Of a DNA stretch of 43,974 nt, positions 14,309 through 21,711 are shown one piece after another. Under the pieces are notes generated by a model, which was given only the letters and a program-made list of their open reading frames with translations, was not told where the DNA came from and did not search any database. A program made the position numbers and the translations under genes. The DNA lies in NCBI GenBank assembly GCA_944384925.1, contig CALWVF010000002.1, positions 1 to 43,974 of the forward strand. The letters are read 5' to 3'. This DNA comes from an uncultured Clostridia bacterium. Lineage in GTDB: Bacteria; Bacillota; Clostridia; Oscillospirales; Acutalibacteraceae. Numbering within the stretch: position 1 is the first letter of the stretch; each line of letters begins with the position of its first letter.

Positions 14309-15790
14309 TTAAGCAAAGTAATCATATATTTCCAACACCATTTCAAACTGATTAGGGGCCCAGTCTTTTGCTTTGTAGTACGTGGCAGATGATATAAATT
14401 CTTTTAAAATTAAATTTTTGGTTTTTATATCAGCTAAATTGTAGAACTCAATTAAGTTTTTTGCATTAAAAGGCGTGCTACTTTTACCATTTATTTTTTG
14501 ACTATGGCTTTTTATAATTGAATTTAACTCATTTATTTTTTTATTAATAAAATTATTCCTTTCTGTATAAGTTTCTATGGTATATACTCCAAGCTCTAAA
14601 AGTTCTTGTATTTTTTCTCTTTGTTTATTCAATTTTTCTTTTTGTTTATTAATAATATATTTTATGTTTTTATTTTGCGATTTATTTTTATTTTCATCTA
14701 GTTTTAATATAATATTTTTCATATATTCTTTAAGCAATTTAAAAAATACTTCTTCTATATAATCTATATTGCAAGCTTTTACACATCCTTTGGTGGCACA
14801 TAAACATTGAGTAATGTTTTTGTTTTTATAAACTCTTCTTTGCATATTATGATTGCATAGTTTACACTTGATTATGCCTGCAAATTGGTTTGAAATTTTT
14901 CCATCATAATAAGGTGGATGATACTTATTTTTTAATATTTCTTGTGCTTTAAAAAATATTTCTTTATCTATAATAGGAGGGTGAATACCTTTTGTAACGA
15001 TCCATTTTTCTAAAGGATTTTTAATAAAATAATACTTGCTTATACCATTATTCATCCCTTTTTTATGTGTTTTTGTATTCCAAACAACGTTACCTATGTA
15101 AACTTGATTTTTTAATATATGCATTATTGATGTTCGGCAAAATTTCGAGCTTCTTCTGGGTTTAGCGCCCAAGGAGTTTATGTAATCAGCAATAATTTGA
15201 CATCCCTTACCTTGCTTTACATACATATCGAATATAATTTGCACAAAATGTGATTCTTCTTCATTAACAGATAAAGTTGGTTGTTTATTTATCATAATGT
15301 TGTTATATCCATAGGGTGCATTTGAAAGATATGAACCATCTAAAACACTTTTTATTATACCTTGTTGCATTCTTCTCTTTATAATTTTTAACTCTCTTCT
15401 TGCCATAAAAGTTTGAAATTCAGTATATTCTTCATCCATTTCATTATTTAAATTGTATGTTTTTCTTGGTGTAATAATTTTAGTGTTTGAGTTTTTAAAT
15501 GTTTCTAATATAATACCTTGTTCACTCATTGAACCTCTGCCCAATCTATCAATATCCATACACAGTATACCATCGTATTTGTTATTTTCTACATCAGATA
15601 AAAGCATCAACATCTGTGGTCTTAAATATAAATTTTCACCAGAAACCACTTCTTCATATATTTTTAAAACATTAAAACTATTTTTTAGAGAGAATTCTAA
15701 TAAAACTTCTTTGTGTTTTCTTAAAGTTTCTTCAGATGAGCTTTCAATTTCTTCTGCTCTAGATTTTCTTAAATATATAGCAATGTCCAT
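14309..15790 (-). CDS. Large serine recombinase (site-specific integrase, 493 aa)
   Basis: The N-terminal resolvase-type catalytic domain starts IAIYLRKSRAEE, with catalytic Ser10 in the R-K-S motif, then the LMLLSDVENNKYDGILCMDIDRLGR segment. A Recombinase domain follows (APYGYNN...FDMYVKQGKGCQIIADYINSLGA). Next come a zinc-ribbon (CKLCNHNM ... CLCATKGC) and a lysine-rich coiled coil (NKQKEKLNKQREKIQELLELG), and a final helical tail. The ATG at 15790 has TGAGGT upstream; a longer frame to 15871 adds an unlikely hydrophobic start. Such enzymes usually insert or remove mobile elements. No cargo or att site is visible here, so it may be a remnant or act on a distant element. Confidence 0.88.
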   Translation of the reverse strand: MDIAIYLRKSRAEEIESSSEETLRKHKEVLLEFSLKNSFNVLKIYEEVVSGENLYLRPQMLMLLSDVENNKYDGILCMDIDRLGRGSMSEQGIILETFKNSNTKIITPRKTYNLNNEMDEEYTEFQTFMARRELKIIKRRMQQGIIKSVLDGSYLSNAPYGYNNIMINKQPTLSVNEEESHFVQIIFDMYVKQGKGCQIIADYINSLGAKPRRSSKFCRTSIMHILKNQVYIGNVVWNTKTHKKGMNNGISKYYFIKNPLEKWIVTKGIHPPIIDKEIFFKAQEILKNKYHPPYYDGKISNQFAGIIKCKLCNHNMQRRVYKNKNITQCLCATKGCVKACNIDYIEEVFFKLLKEYMKNIILKLDENKNKSQNKNIKYIINKQKEKLNKQREKIQELLELGVYTIETYTERNNFINKKINELNSIIKSHSQKINGKSSTPFNAKNLIEFYNLADIKTKNLILKEFISSATYYKAKDWAPNQFEMVLEIYDYFA

Positions 15791-15961
15791 ATAAAACCTC
15801 AAATTTGCGTAATTTACAAATTTATACAACAAAATAAACAAAAAATTAAAATATAAGATGATATTATACAAAGTAATGACTAACGATTTAAAATTGAGTA
15901 CAAATAAATATTACAAATTAATTTATATATATAGTGATTTAACAAAAAGGTCTGTTCACTA

Positions 15962-15989
15962 TTGAAAAAATGTAATTTTTTGTTATAAT
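15962..15989 (+). promoter_or_regulatory. Promoter of the M23 peptidase gene
   Basis: TTGAAA, 16-nt spacer, TATAAT preceded by TG one base upstream (extended -10). Leader of about 60 nt to the ATG at 16054. Confidence 0.75.
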
Positions 15990-16053
15990 ATTATTAGTAG
16001 TTATTAAAGCTACTTATATTGAATTAATTGATTAAATTAAAGGATGTGAATTA

Positions 16054-17832
16054 ATGTTTAGAAGCATTCTAAATGAAAATAGTGAGGATACTGATTCATA
16101 TAATATAAAATTTAAAAAAATGTTAATAAAAGTAAAAAAATTGAGGCCAAAGTTTATAAGTTTTTTAAGGTTATGTAAATTATTTTTTATAAAATTTAAA
16201 AGTAATAGTATAATATATTTAAAAAAATTCTGTAAAAAGTTTTTGGACTTTCTGAAGCTTGCGATATTATTTGTTAGAAAATTGGACAAAGATACTGCTT
16301 CAAGTATATATGTAAAGGCTAAAATGTTTATATTGTCTGCTTTTAATAAATTTAAAAGATTATTAAAAACTTTAAAACAATTTAAAAAAGAAGATTGGGT
16401 TAATTTATTTAATGAAATTATAAATTGTACTAAGTTATATGTTCATAAGAATAAAAAGAAAATAACAAAAACAGCTCACATAGTTGCACCGTTAATGGCA
16501 GTTGCAGTTTTATTGTCTACAATCTGTTATTGGAATAATGTTAATTATGGTCTTGTATTAGCTTATGATGGTGAAGAAGTTGTAGCAATTCAAGATGAGG
16601 AAGTTTTTGAAAAAGCTAATCAACTGGTAAATGAAAGATTGATTTCTTCTGAAACCACTAACGATAATGATGTTCCAATAACTACTCCTACACCTACTTA
16701 TAAATTAGCTATAGTTAAAAATGAAGAGTTAGCTTCTCCAGATGTGGTATGTGATAAAATAATTGAAAAATCAAAGGGTTCTATAGAAGAAGCAACAGGT
16801 TTATATATTGATGGAAAATTAATTGCAGCTGTTAGAGATCAAAAAGATATTTCAGACATTTTAGATGAAATCTTAGATTCAGAATCAGGCGAGAATATAG
16901 AAATTGAATTTTTGGAAGAAATTGAAACAACAGAAGGCCTGTTTCCAACGAGCAGTATAGTAAGCAAAGAAGAGTTAAGAGAAATTTTGAATAAACCATT
17001 TGTGAGTGAAGAGTTTTACATGGTTAAAACAGGAGACACTCCTATTGGTATAGCAAATTCATTTAATATGTCATTGGATGAATTAAGAAATCTTAACTCT
17101 GGCGTTGAGCTAGAAGATTTAATGTATGAGAATAAGCAAATAAAGGTTTTATCATCTAAAAAATTATTGACATTGAAAAAAATTGTAGAGGAATATTATG
17201 AATCAAGGATTCCATATCAAGTAGTAAAAATACAAGATAATGAAGAGTATACTGATTATGTTAAGGTAACTAAAAAAGGCGAAGAAGGCAATGAAAAAAG
17301 GTTGGACAAGGTAACCTATATAAATGGAATTGAGACTTTTAGGGAATCAATAAATGTTGAAGTGATTAAAGAGCCTGTAAATAAAGAGGTTACTGTTGGA
17401 ACTAAAAAAAGAACTAAAAATAATTCTGAAGCTCAAGGTACAGGGAAAAGCTCTGGAACATTAATGTGGCCAGTTCCTTATACAAAAAATGTAACTAGTG
17501 GATATGGAAAAAGGTGGGGAACCTTCCATAGTGGCATAGATATAGCAGCAAGTGGGGTTAAAGGACAACCAATTGTTGCGGCAGATGGAGGAACAGTGAG
17601 CTTTGTAAAGCAAGGAAATTCAGGTTATGGAAATCATTTGAAAATAGATCACGGTAATGGTATATGTACATTGTATGCTCATTGTAGTAGTATAAATGTC
17701 TCAGCAGGCCAAAAAGTTTCAAAAGGTCAATCTATAGCAACAGTTGGGTCAACTGGTAATTCAACAGGCCCACATCTTCACTTTGAAGTTATAGTAAATA
17801 ATAAAAAACAAAACCCGAGAGACTATGTTTAG
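16054..17832 (+). CDS. Membrane-anchored M23 metallopeptidase with LysM and G5 domains (592 aa)
   Basis: Likely a peptidoglycan endopeptidase acting outside the membrane. The first 140 residues are very basic and aromatic (many Lys and Phe), then one membrane segment (about 141-160, APLMAVAVLLSTICYW). The extracytoplasmic part has a LysM domain (about 322-368, VKTGDTPIGIANSFNMSLDEL), a G5 domain (about 372-450, ending VTVGTKK) and a C-terminal M23 domain (about 475-592). M23 zinc and catalytic motifs are kept: HSGID, YAHC, HLHFE. AGGATGTG lies before the ATG. Similar proteins often serve sporulation or cell-wall remodelling. The long basic cytoplasmic part is unusual. Confidence 0.88.
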   Translation: MFRSILNENSEDTDSYNIKFKKMLIKVKKLRPKFISFLRLCKLFFIKFKSNSIIYLKKFCKKFLDFLKLAILFVRKLDKDTASSIYVKAKMFILSAFNKFKRLLKTLKQFKKEDWVNLFNEIINCTKLYVHKNKKKITKTAHIVAPLMAVAVLLSTICYWNNVNYGLVLAYDGEEVVAIQDEEVFEKANQLVNERLISSETTNDNDVPITTPTPTYKLAIVKNEELASPDVVCDKIIEKSKGSIEEATGLYIDGKLIAAVRDQKDISDILDEILDSESGENIEIEFLEEIETTEGLFPTSSIVSKEELREILNKPFVSEEFYMVKTGDTPIGIANSFNMSLDELRNLNSGVELEDLMYENKQIKVLSSKKLLTLKKIVEEYYESRIPYQVVKIQDNEEYTDYVKVTKKGEEGNEKRLDKVTYINGIETFRESINVEVIKEPVNKEVTVGTKKRTKNNSEAQGTGKSSGTLMWPVPYTKNVTSGYGKRWGTFHSGIDIAASGVKGQPIVAADGGTVSFVKQGNSGYGNHLKIDHGNGICTLYAHCSSINVSAGQKVSKGQSIATVGSTGNSTGPHLHFEVIVNNKKQNPRDYV

Positions 17833-17841
17833 TTAAATATT

Positions 17842-17877
17842 AAAACACCTGTTAAGTAAAAGCAGGTGTTTTTTTAT
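17842..17877 (+). terminator. Rho-independent terminator
   Basis: Stem AAACACCTG (17843-17851) with CAGGTGTTT (17863-17871) and a T7 run, directly after the M23 gene. Confidence 0.9.
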
Positions 17878-18091
17878 TGTTAAGCTTTTTAAATATTAAA
17901 TAACCAACTTTATCATATAAATAAATGTTATGCATATTGAGTTTAATAATTATAATGATTATTATTTTATAAATTTTTAGGAAATATCTTTTAAAATAGG
18001 AATAAAAATGATATAATAAATATGTATGATGTTTGTTTATAAAATGCTTTTAATAGATCAAATATAATCTTTCGATTAGGAGTGTTCCGTA

Positions 18092-19375
18092 TTGGATAAG
18101 TTTGTTGTGTTAGGTGGAAATAAATTAAATGGTGAAATAACAATTAGTGGAGCTAAAAATGCTGCGGTTGCCGTAATTCCAGCAACAATTCTCTCTGATG
18201 ATATATGCAGAATTGAAAATATACCAAATATAAATGATGTGTCTGTAATTGCACATATATTAAGTGAAATTGGCGCAAAAGTAAGGATGATAAATAAATC
18301 AACACTAGAGATAGACCCAAGAAATATAATGTCTCCGGTTTCTTCCTCGGATTTAATGAGACACATGAGAGCTTCTTATTATTTGTTAGGAAGTCTTTTA
18401 GGGAGATTTTCAAGAGCAATTGTTGCCTTGCCAGGTGGATGTGATTTTGGAGTTAGGCCAATAGATCAGCATTTAAAAGGCTTTGCAGCTCTTGGTGCTA
18501 GATATAAAGTTGAAGGAGGGGTAGTAAATATAGAGGCTGATGAGTTAATTGGCAATAATGTATATATGGATGTTGTATCTGTAGGTGCAACAATTAATAT
18601 AATGCTTGCTGCAGTAAAAGCAAAAGGCTTAACTGTGATAGAAAATGCTGCTAAAGAACCTCATATAGTGGATTTAGCTAACTTTTTAAATTCAATGGGT
18701 GCTGAAATTATGGGTGCAGGTACAGATATAATTAAAATTAAAGGTGTAGATTATTTAAAGGGGACAACGTATTCTATAATTCCAGACCAAATTGAAGCGG
18801 GAACATATATGGTTGCAGCAGCAGCAGCAGGTGGAAATGTCTTGGTTAGAAATATAATACCAAAACATATGGAGTCTATTACAGCAAAATTAGAGGAAAT
18901 AGGTGTTACTGTAATTGAATATGATGACTCAATACGTATTATTAGAGAAAATGTATTAAATAAATGTAATATAAAAACTATGCCCCACCCAGGCTTTCCA
19001 ACAGACATGCAACCTCAAATTACTACATTACTTTCTGTTGCAAATGGAACTAGTATAGTAACTGAAGGTGTTTGGGATAACAGATTTAGGTATGTTGATG
19101 AATTAAGAAGAATGGGAGCAAAAATTTCCGTAGATGGAAAATTGGCAGTTGTAGAAGGTGTAGAAAAACTGATAGGCTCTTCAGTGAAAGCAACAGATCT
19201 TCGTGCTGGTGCTGCAATGATAATAGCGGGCCTAATGGCCTCTGGGACTACAACAATAGAGGGAATAGAGTATATAGAACGTGGTTATGAAAATATTATA
19301 AACAAGCTTACTGCACTTGGAGCAGATATAAAAAGGATTCGTGTGCAAGAGGAAGAAATGGCTAAAGCTTTATAG
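18092..19375 (+). CDS. murA: UDP-N-acetylglucosamine 1-carboxyvinyltransferase MurA
   Basis: First committed step of peptidoglycan synthesis: transfer of enolpyruvate from PEP to UDP-GlcNAc. Full length (427 aa) with the family motifs: the N-terminal GAKNA loop (Lys22-Asn23), the active-site loop LPGGCDFGVRPIDQH with Cys117 (target of fosfomycin in the family), and the C-terminal TDLRAGAAMIIAGL and ERGYE motifs. The DFG-RPIDQH form is typical of firmicute MurA. TTG start with AGGAGTG at 18079-18085; a TATAAT lies at 18012-18017. The 3' end (from about 19135) has been duplicated downstream as a decayed fragment. Confidence 0.95.
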   Translation: MDKFVVLGGNKLNGEITISGAKNAAVAVIPATILSDDICRIENIPNINDVSVIAHILSEIGAKVRMINKSTLEIDPRNIMSPVSSSDLMRHMRASYYLLGSLLGRFSRAIVALPGGCDFGVRPIDQHLKGFAALGARYKVEGGVVNIEADELIGNNVYMDVVSVGATINIMLAAVKAKGLTVIENAAKEPHIVDLANFLNSMGAEIMGAGTDIIKIKGVDYLKGTTYSIIPDQIEAGTYMVAAAAAGGNVLVRNIIPKHMESITAKLEEIGVTVIEYDDSIRIIRENVLNKCNIKTMPHPGFPTDMQPQITTLLSVANGTSIVTEGVWDNRFRYVDELRRMGAKISVDGKLAVVEGVEKLIGSSVKATDLRAGAAMIIAGLMASGTTTIEGIEYIERGYENIINKLTALGADIKRIRVQEEEMAKAL

Positions 19376-19430
19376 AGATAATATGTTTTTGATTTTTTAT
19401 TTTTGTTAGAACAATTACATTTGAGATGCG

Positions 19431-19827
19431 ATATTTTGGCGAAATCATGACTAATTTCTAGTAACAGTAGCGTAAATAAGGTATTTATTATGTGTTGATT
19501 CAGCGTGCGCTTAAATACTGTTAGATGCTAAAAATGCAGTTAAGCAACTGGAAATGGCACTAAATACCGATGAAATAGATATTTTTACCATAAATGCTAT
19601 ATTTATAACTTATGAACATGCATATCATATAAAAGGTTTATAGGTATTTGTTTCCAAATATGTGATAAAGGTGTATGCGTCTGAAAGAACTTATGCGTGC
19701 ATTGATAGGATTAGGAAAATTAACCAATAAGTTTAAGTATGATGTAATGTTGAAAGAAGGTATAGAAATTGATTGTACATATGCTATTTCGTTATATAAT
19801 TCGCAAGATGATAAAGAAACTGGTGGA
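19431..19827 (+). pseudogene. Decayed copy of the 5' half of the MBL-fold hydrolase gene
   Basis: Aligns at a constant 670-base offset with 20101 onward (ATATTTTGGC at 19431 and 20101), then through ATAGATATTT, AATGCTATATTTATAACT and the GAACTTATGCGTGCATTGATAG region. Stops and frameshifts are present, and the metal motif HEHTDH has decayed to YEHAYH. Similarity to the hydrolase ends at a TGGA (19824-19827), where murA-like sequence begins. Confidence 0.85.
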
Positions 19828-20045
19828 AATTTATCATTTGTAGAAGATGTAGAAAAGCTAACAGGAGCTTATATGAAAGCGATAGATCTTCATGATAGTG
19901 TTGTGAAGATAATATAAGGTCTAATGGTATTTGGAGCTACAGCAACAGAGAAAATTTATGAAAATATTATAATGAGCTTGCTGCACTTGGAGTAGATATA
20001 AAGAGAATCCGTTTGTAAGAGGAAGAAGAGGCTAAAGCTTTATAG
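19825..20045 (+). pseudogene. Decayed copy of the murA 3' end
   Basis: From TGGA onward the sequence matches murA from 19135: VEDVEKLTGAYMKAIDL echoes VEGVEKLIGSSVKATDL. It continues through the GGTCTAATGG segment, with deletions totalling about 24 bases, to GCTAAAGCTTTATAG at 20031-20045, a counterpart of the true murA stop at 19373-19375. Stops interrupt it. An apparent frame at 19675-19917 is only a chance fusion of the two fragments. Confidence 0.85.
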
Positions 20046-20105
20046 AAATAATATGTTTTTAATTTTTTGTTCTTGTTAAAATAATTGTATTTGGGATGTG
20101 ATATT

Positions 20106-20900
20106 TTGGCGAAAGTATGTCCGCTTTTTAGTAGTAGTAGCGGAAATAGTATATATGTTGGTTCAGGAGGCTCAGGAATACTGATAGATGTTGGAAGCAC
20201 AGCTAAGCAGATGGAAATGACCCTGAATAACAATGAAATAGATATTTCTACTATAAATGCTATATTTATAACTCATGAACACACAGATCATATCAAAGGT
20301 TTACGGATATTTGCATCCAGATATGGGATAAGGGTGTATGCATCTGAAGGAACTATGCGTGCATTGATAGAATCAGGAGAATTAACCAATAAATTTAAAT
20401 GTGATGTTATATCGAAAAAAGGTATAGAAATTGGTGGTGCATATGTTGTACCATTTCATAATTCACATGATGCTGAAGAAACTGTTGGATATGTTATAAG
20501 AACTTCAGATGATAAGAAAATAGCAATAGCAACAGACACAGGATATATTTCAGATACAATTCATAATTCACTTATTGGATGCGATGTTGTAGTTTTAGAA
20601 TCAAATCATGATATAAATATGCTGAAAAATGGCATGTACCCGTATTATCTTAAGAAAAGAATTTTATCTGATGTTGGTCATCTATCTAATGAAGCTTGTG
20701 CAAATGAGTTGCCAAAACTTGTTCAGTCAGGTACTACTAGGTTTATTTTGGCACATTTAAGTTCAAGAAATAATATTCCGGAGTTGGCTTATCAAACCTC
20801 CATTTCAATGCTTGAAGATTTTGGAATGAAGAAAGATATTGACTTCCAACTTTGTGTTGCGCCAAAAAAAAATGAAAAAAGAGAATTAGTTTTAGTTTAA
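20106..20900 (+). CDS. MBL-fold metallo-hydrolase, YycJ/WalJ-like (264 aa)
   Basis: Metallo-beta-lactamase fold enzyme of the small cytoplasmic type next to rlmH in many firmicutes. It starts AKVCPLFSSSSGNSIYVG, the usual N-terminus. The zinc motif THEHTDH lies at about 56-62, a further ligand region is ATDTGYI, and there is GHLSNEA and AHLSSRNN near the end. YycJ-type proteins are linked to DNA or cell-wall housekeeping, but the substrate is unsettled. The start is a TTG (20106) with only a weak ribosome site; upstream TTG 20085 is less likely. It is followed after 30 bases by rlmH. The 5' half was copied upstream as a pseudogene. Confidence 0.85.
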   Translation: MAKVCPLFSSSSGNSIYVGSGGSGILIDVGSTAKQMEMTLNNNEIDISTINAIFITHEHTDHIKGLRIFASRYGIRVYASEGTMRALIESGELTNKFKCDVISKKGIEIGGAYVVPFHNSHDAEETVGYVIRTSDDKKIAIATDTGYISDTIHNSLIGCDVVVLESNHDINMLKNGMYPYYLKKRILSDVGHLSNEACANELPKLVQSGTTRFILAHLSSRNNIPELAYQTSISMLEDFGMKKDIDFQLCVAPKKNEKRELVLV

Positions 20901-20930
20901 TCTATTTCTTATTTTAGTTTAGAGGATTTT

Positions 20931-21413
20931 ATGGTTAGTATAAATTTAATATGTGTTGGAAAGCTAAAAGAGAAATATCTTATATCTGCTTGTTCAGAAT
21001 ATCTTAAAAGATTGCAACCCTACTGCAAGGTAAAAGTTATTGAAGTTTCTGAACACAAATTGCCAGACAATCCTTCAGCTTCCCAAATCTGTGATGCAAT
21101 TAATAAAGAAGGAAAGAAAATAATTATTAAAATTCCAAGTAACTCATTTGTGGTTTCCCTTTGTATAGAAGGTAAGCAATTATCATCAGAGGAAATGTCG
21201 CATTATATTCAGCAAATAGCAGTTAATGGTAAGAGTGAATTTACATTTATAATAGGCGGCTCATGGGGACTATCAAGAGAAGTGAAAGATTTTTCAGATA
21301 TAAAGCTTTCCATGTCTAAGATGACTTTTCCGCATCAGTTAGCGAGAGTGATATTATTAGAACAAATATATAGATCATTTCAAATATTAATGTCAACTAA
21401 ATATCATAAGTAA
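20931..21413 (+). CDS. rlmH: 23S rRNA pseudouridine-1915 N3-methyltransferase RlmH
   Basis: A small SPOUT methyltransferase (160 aa, normal length) that methylates pseudouridine in helix 69 of 23S rRNA using SAM. Visible motifs: N-terminal INLICVGKLKEKYL, the knotted SAM site FIIGGSWGLSREV, and the closing MTFPHQLARVILLEQIYRSFQI with terminal YHK. AGAGGA precedes the ATG. Probably cotranscribed with the MBL-fold gene, 30 bases upstream; a terminator follows. Confidence 0.95.
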   Translation: MVSINLICVGKLKEKYLISACSEYLKRLQPYCKVKVIEVSEHKLPDNPSASQICDAINKEGKKIIIKIPSNSFVVSLCIEGKQLSSEEMSHYIQQIAVNGKSEFTFIIGGSWGLSREVKDFSDIKLSMSKMTFPHQLARVILLEQIYRSFQILMSTKYHK

Positions 21414-21435
21414 AGCACATTTATATTCTTATATT

Positions 21436-21466
21436 AAAAAGGTAGCAAATTATTTGCTACCTTTTT
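21436..21466. terminator. Bidirectional terminator
   Basis: Nearly perfect hairpin with A5 GGTAGCAAA on the left and TTTGCTACC T5 on the right. It ends rlmH (+) and, on the minus strand, the short gene stopping at 21481. Confidence 0.9.
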
Positions 21467-21480
21467 ATGTAAATTAAAGA

Positions 21481-21639
21481 CTACAATAATTGATTAATTA
21501 AAAAAGAAGGTATATAACATGCATAATGTCTTTCTGCACATGAGTCATACACTCTGTATGCGTCTATACAAACTGCTTCCTTAAAGCAACTCGAATTATT
21601 TGTAGATTCATTGAATGTTGAAAAAGCGTTTTCTCCCAT
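21481..21639 (-). CDS. Short cysteine-containing peptide, probable truncated clostridial protein (52 aa)
   Basis: The ATG at 21639 has a perfect AGGAGG 6 bases upstream. The product contains CFKEAVCIDAYRVYDSC, which from memory opens longer hypothetical proteins common in Clostridia (there usually followed by ADKDCLEDL). Here the match stops at DSCAE and the rest (RHYACYIPSFLINQLL) is unrelated. The stop lies 15 bases before a terminator. It is therefore a 3'-truncated copy, possibly still made as a short peptide. It lies downstream of pcrA on the same strand. A longer frame from 21666 lacks a ribosome site. Confidence 0.6.
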   Translation of the reverse strand: MGENAFSTFNESTNNSSCFKEAVCIDAYRVYDSCAERHYACYIPSFLINQLL

Positions 21640-21711
21640 AAATATCCTCCTATCATTGTTAAACATTTAAAACAATATATCCTATGATAGAGTAAATATT
21701 AATGTTACTAT

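Noticed and set aside
15791..15871. 27-residue N-terminal extension of the serine recombinase
   Set aside because: The catalytic domain begins at MDIAIYLRKS, the ATG at 15790 has a good ribosome site, and the extension would put the catalytic serine too far in.
19675..19917. 80-codon frame between murA and the MBL-hydrolase gene
   Set aside because: It is a chance fusion of a decayed hydrolase fragment and a decayed murA fragment left by a tandem duplication.
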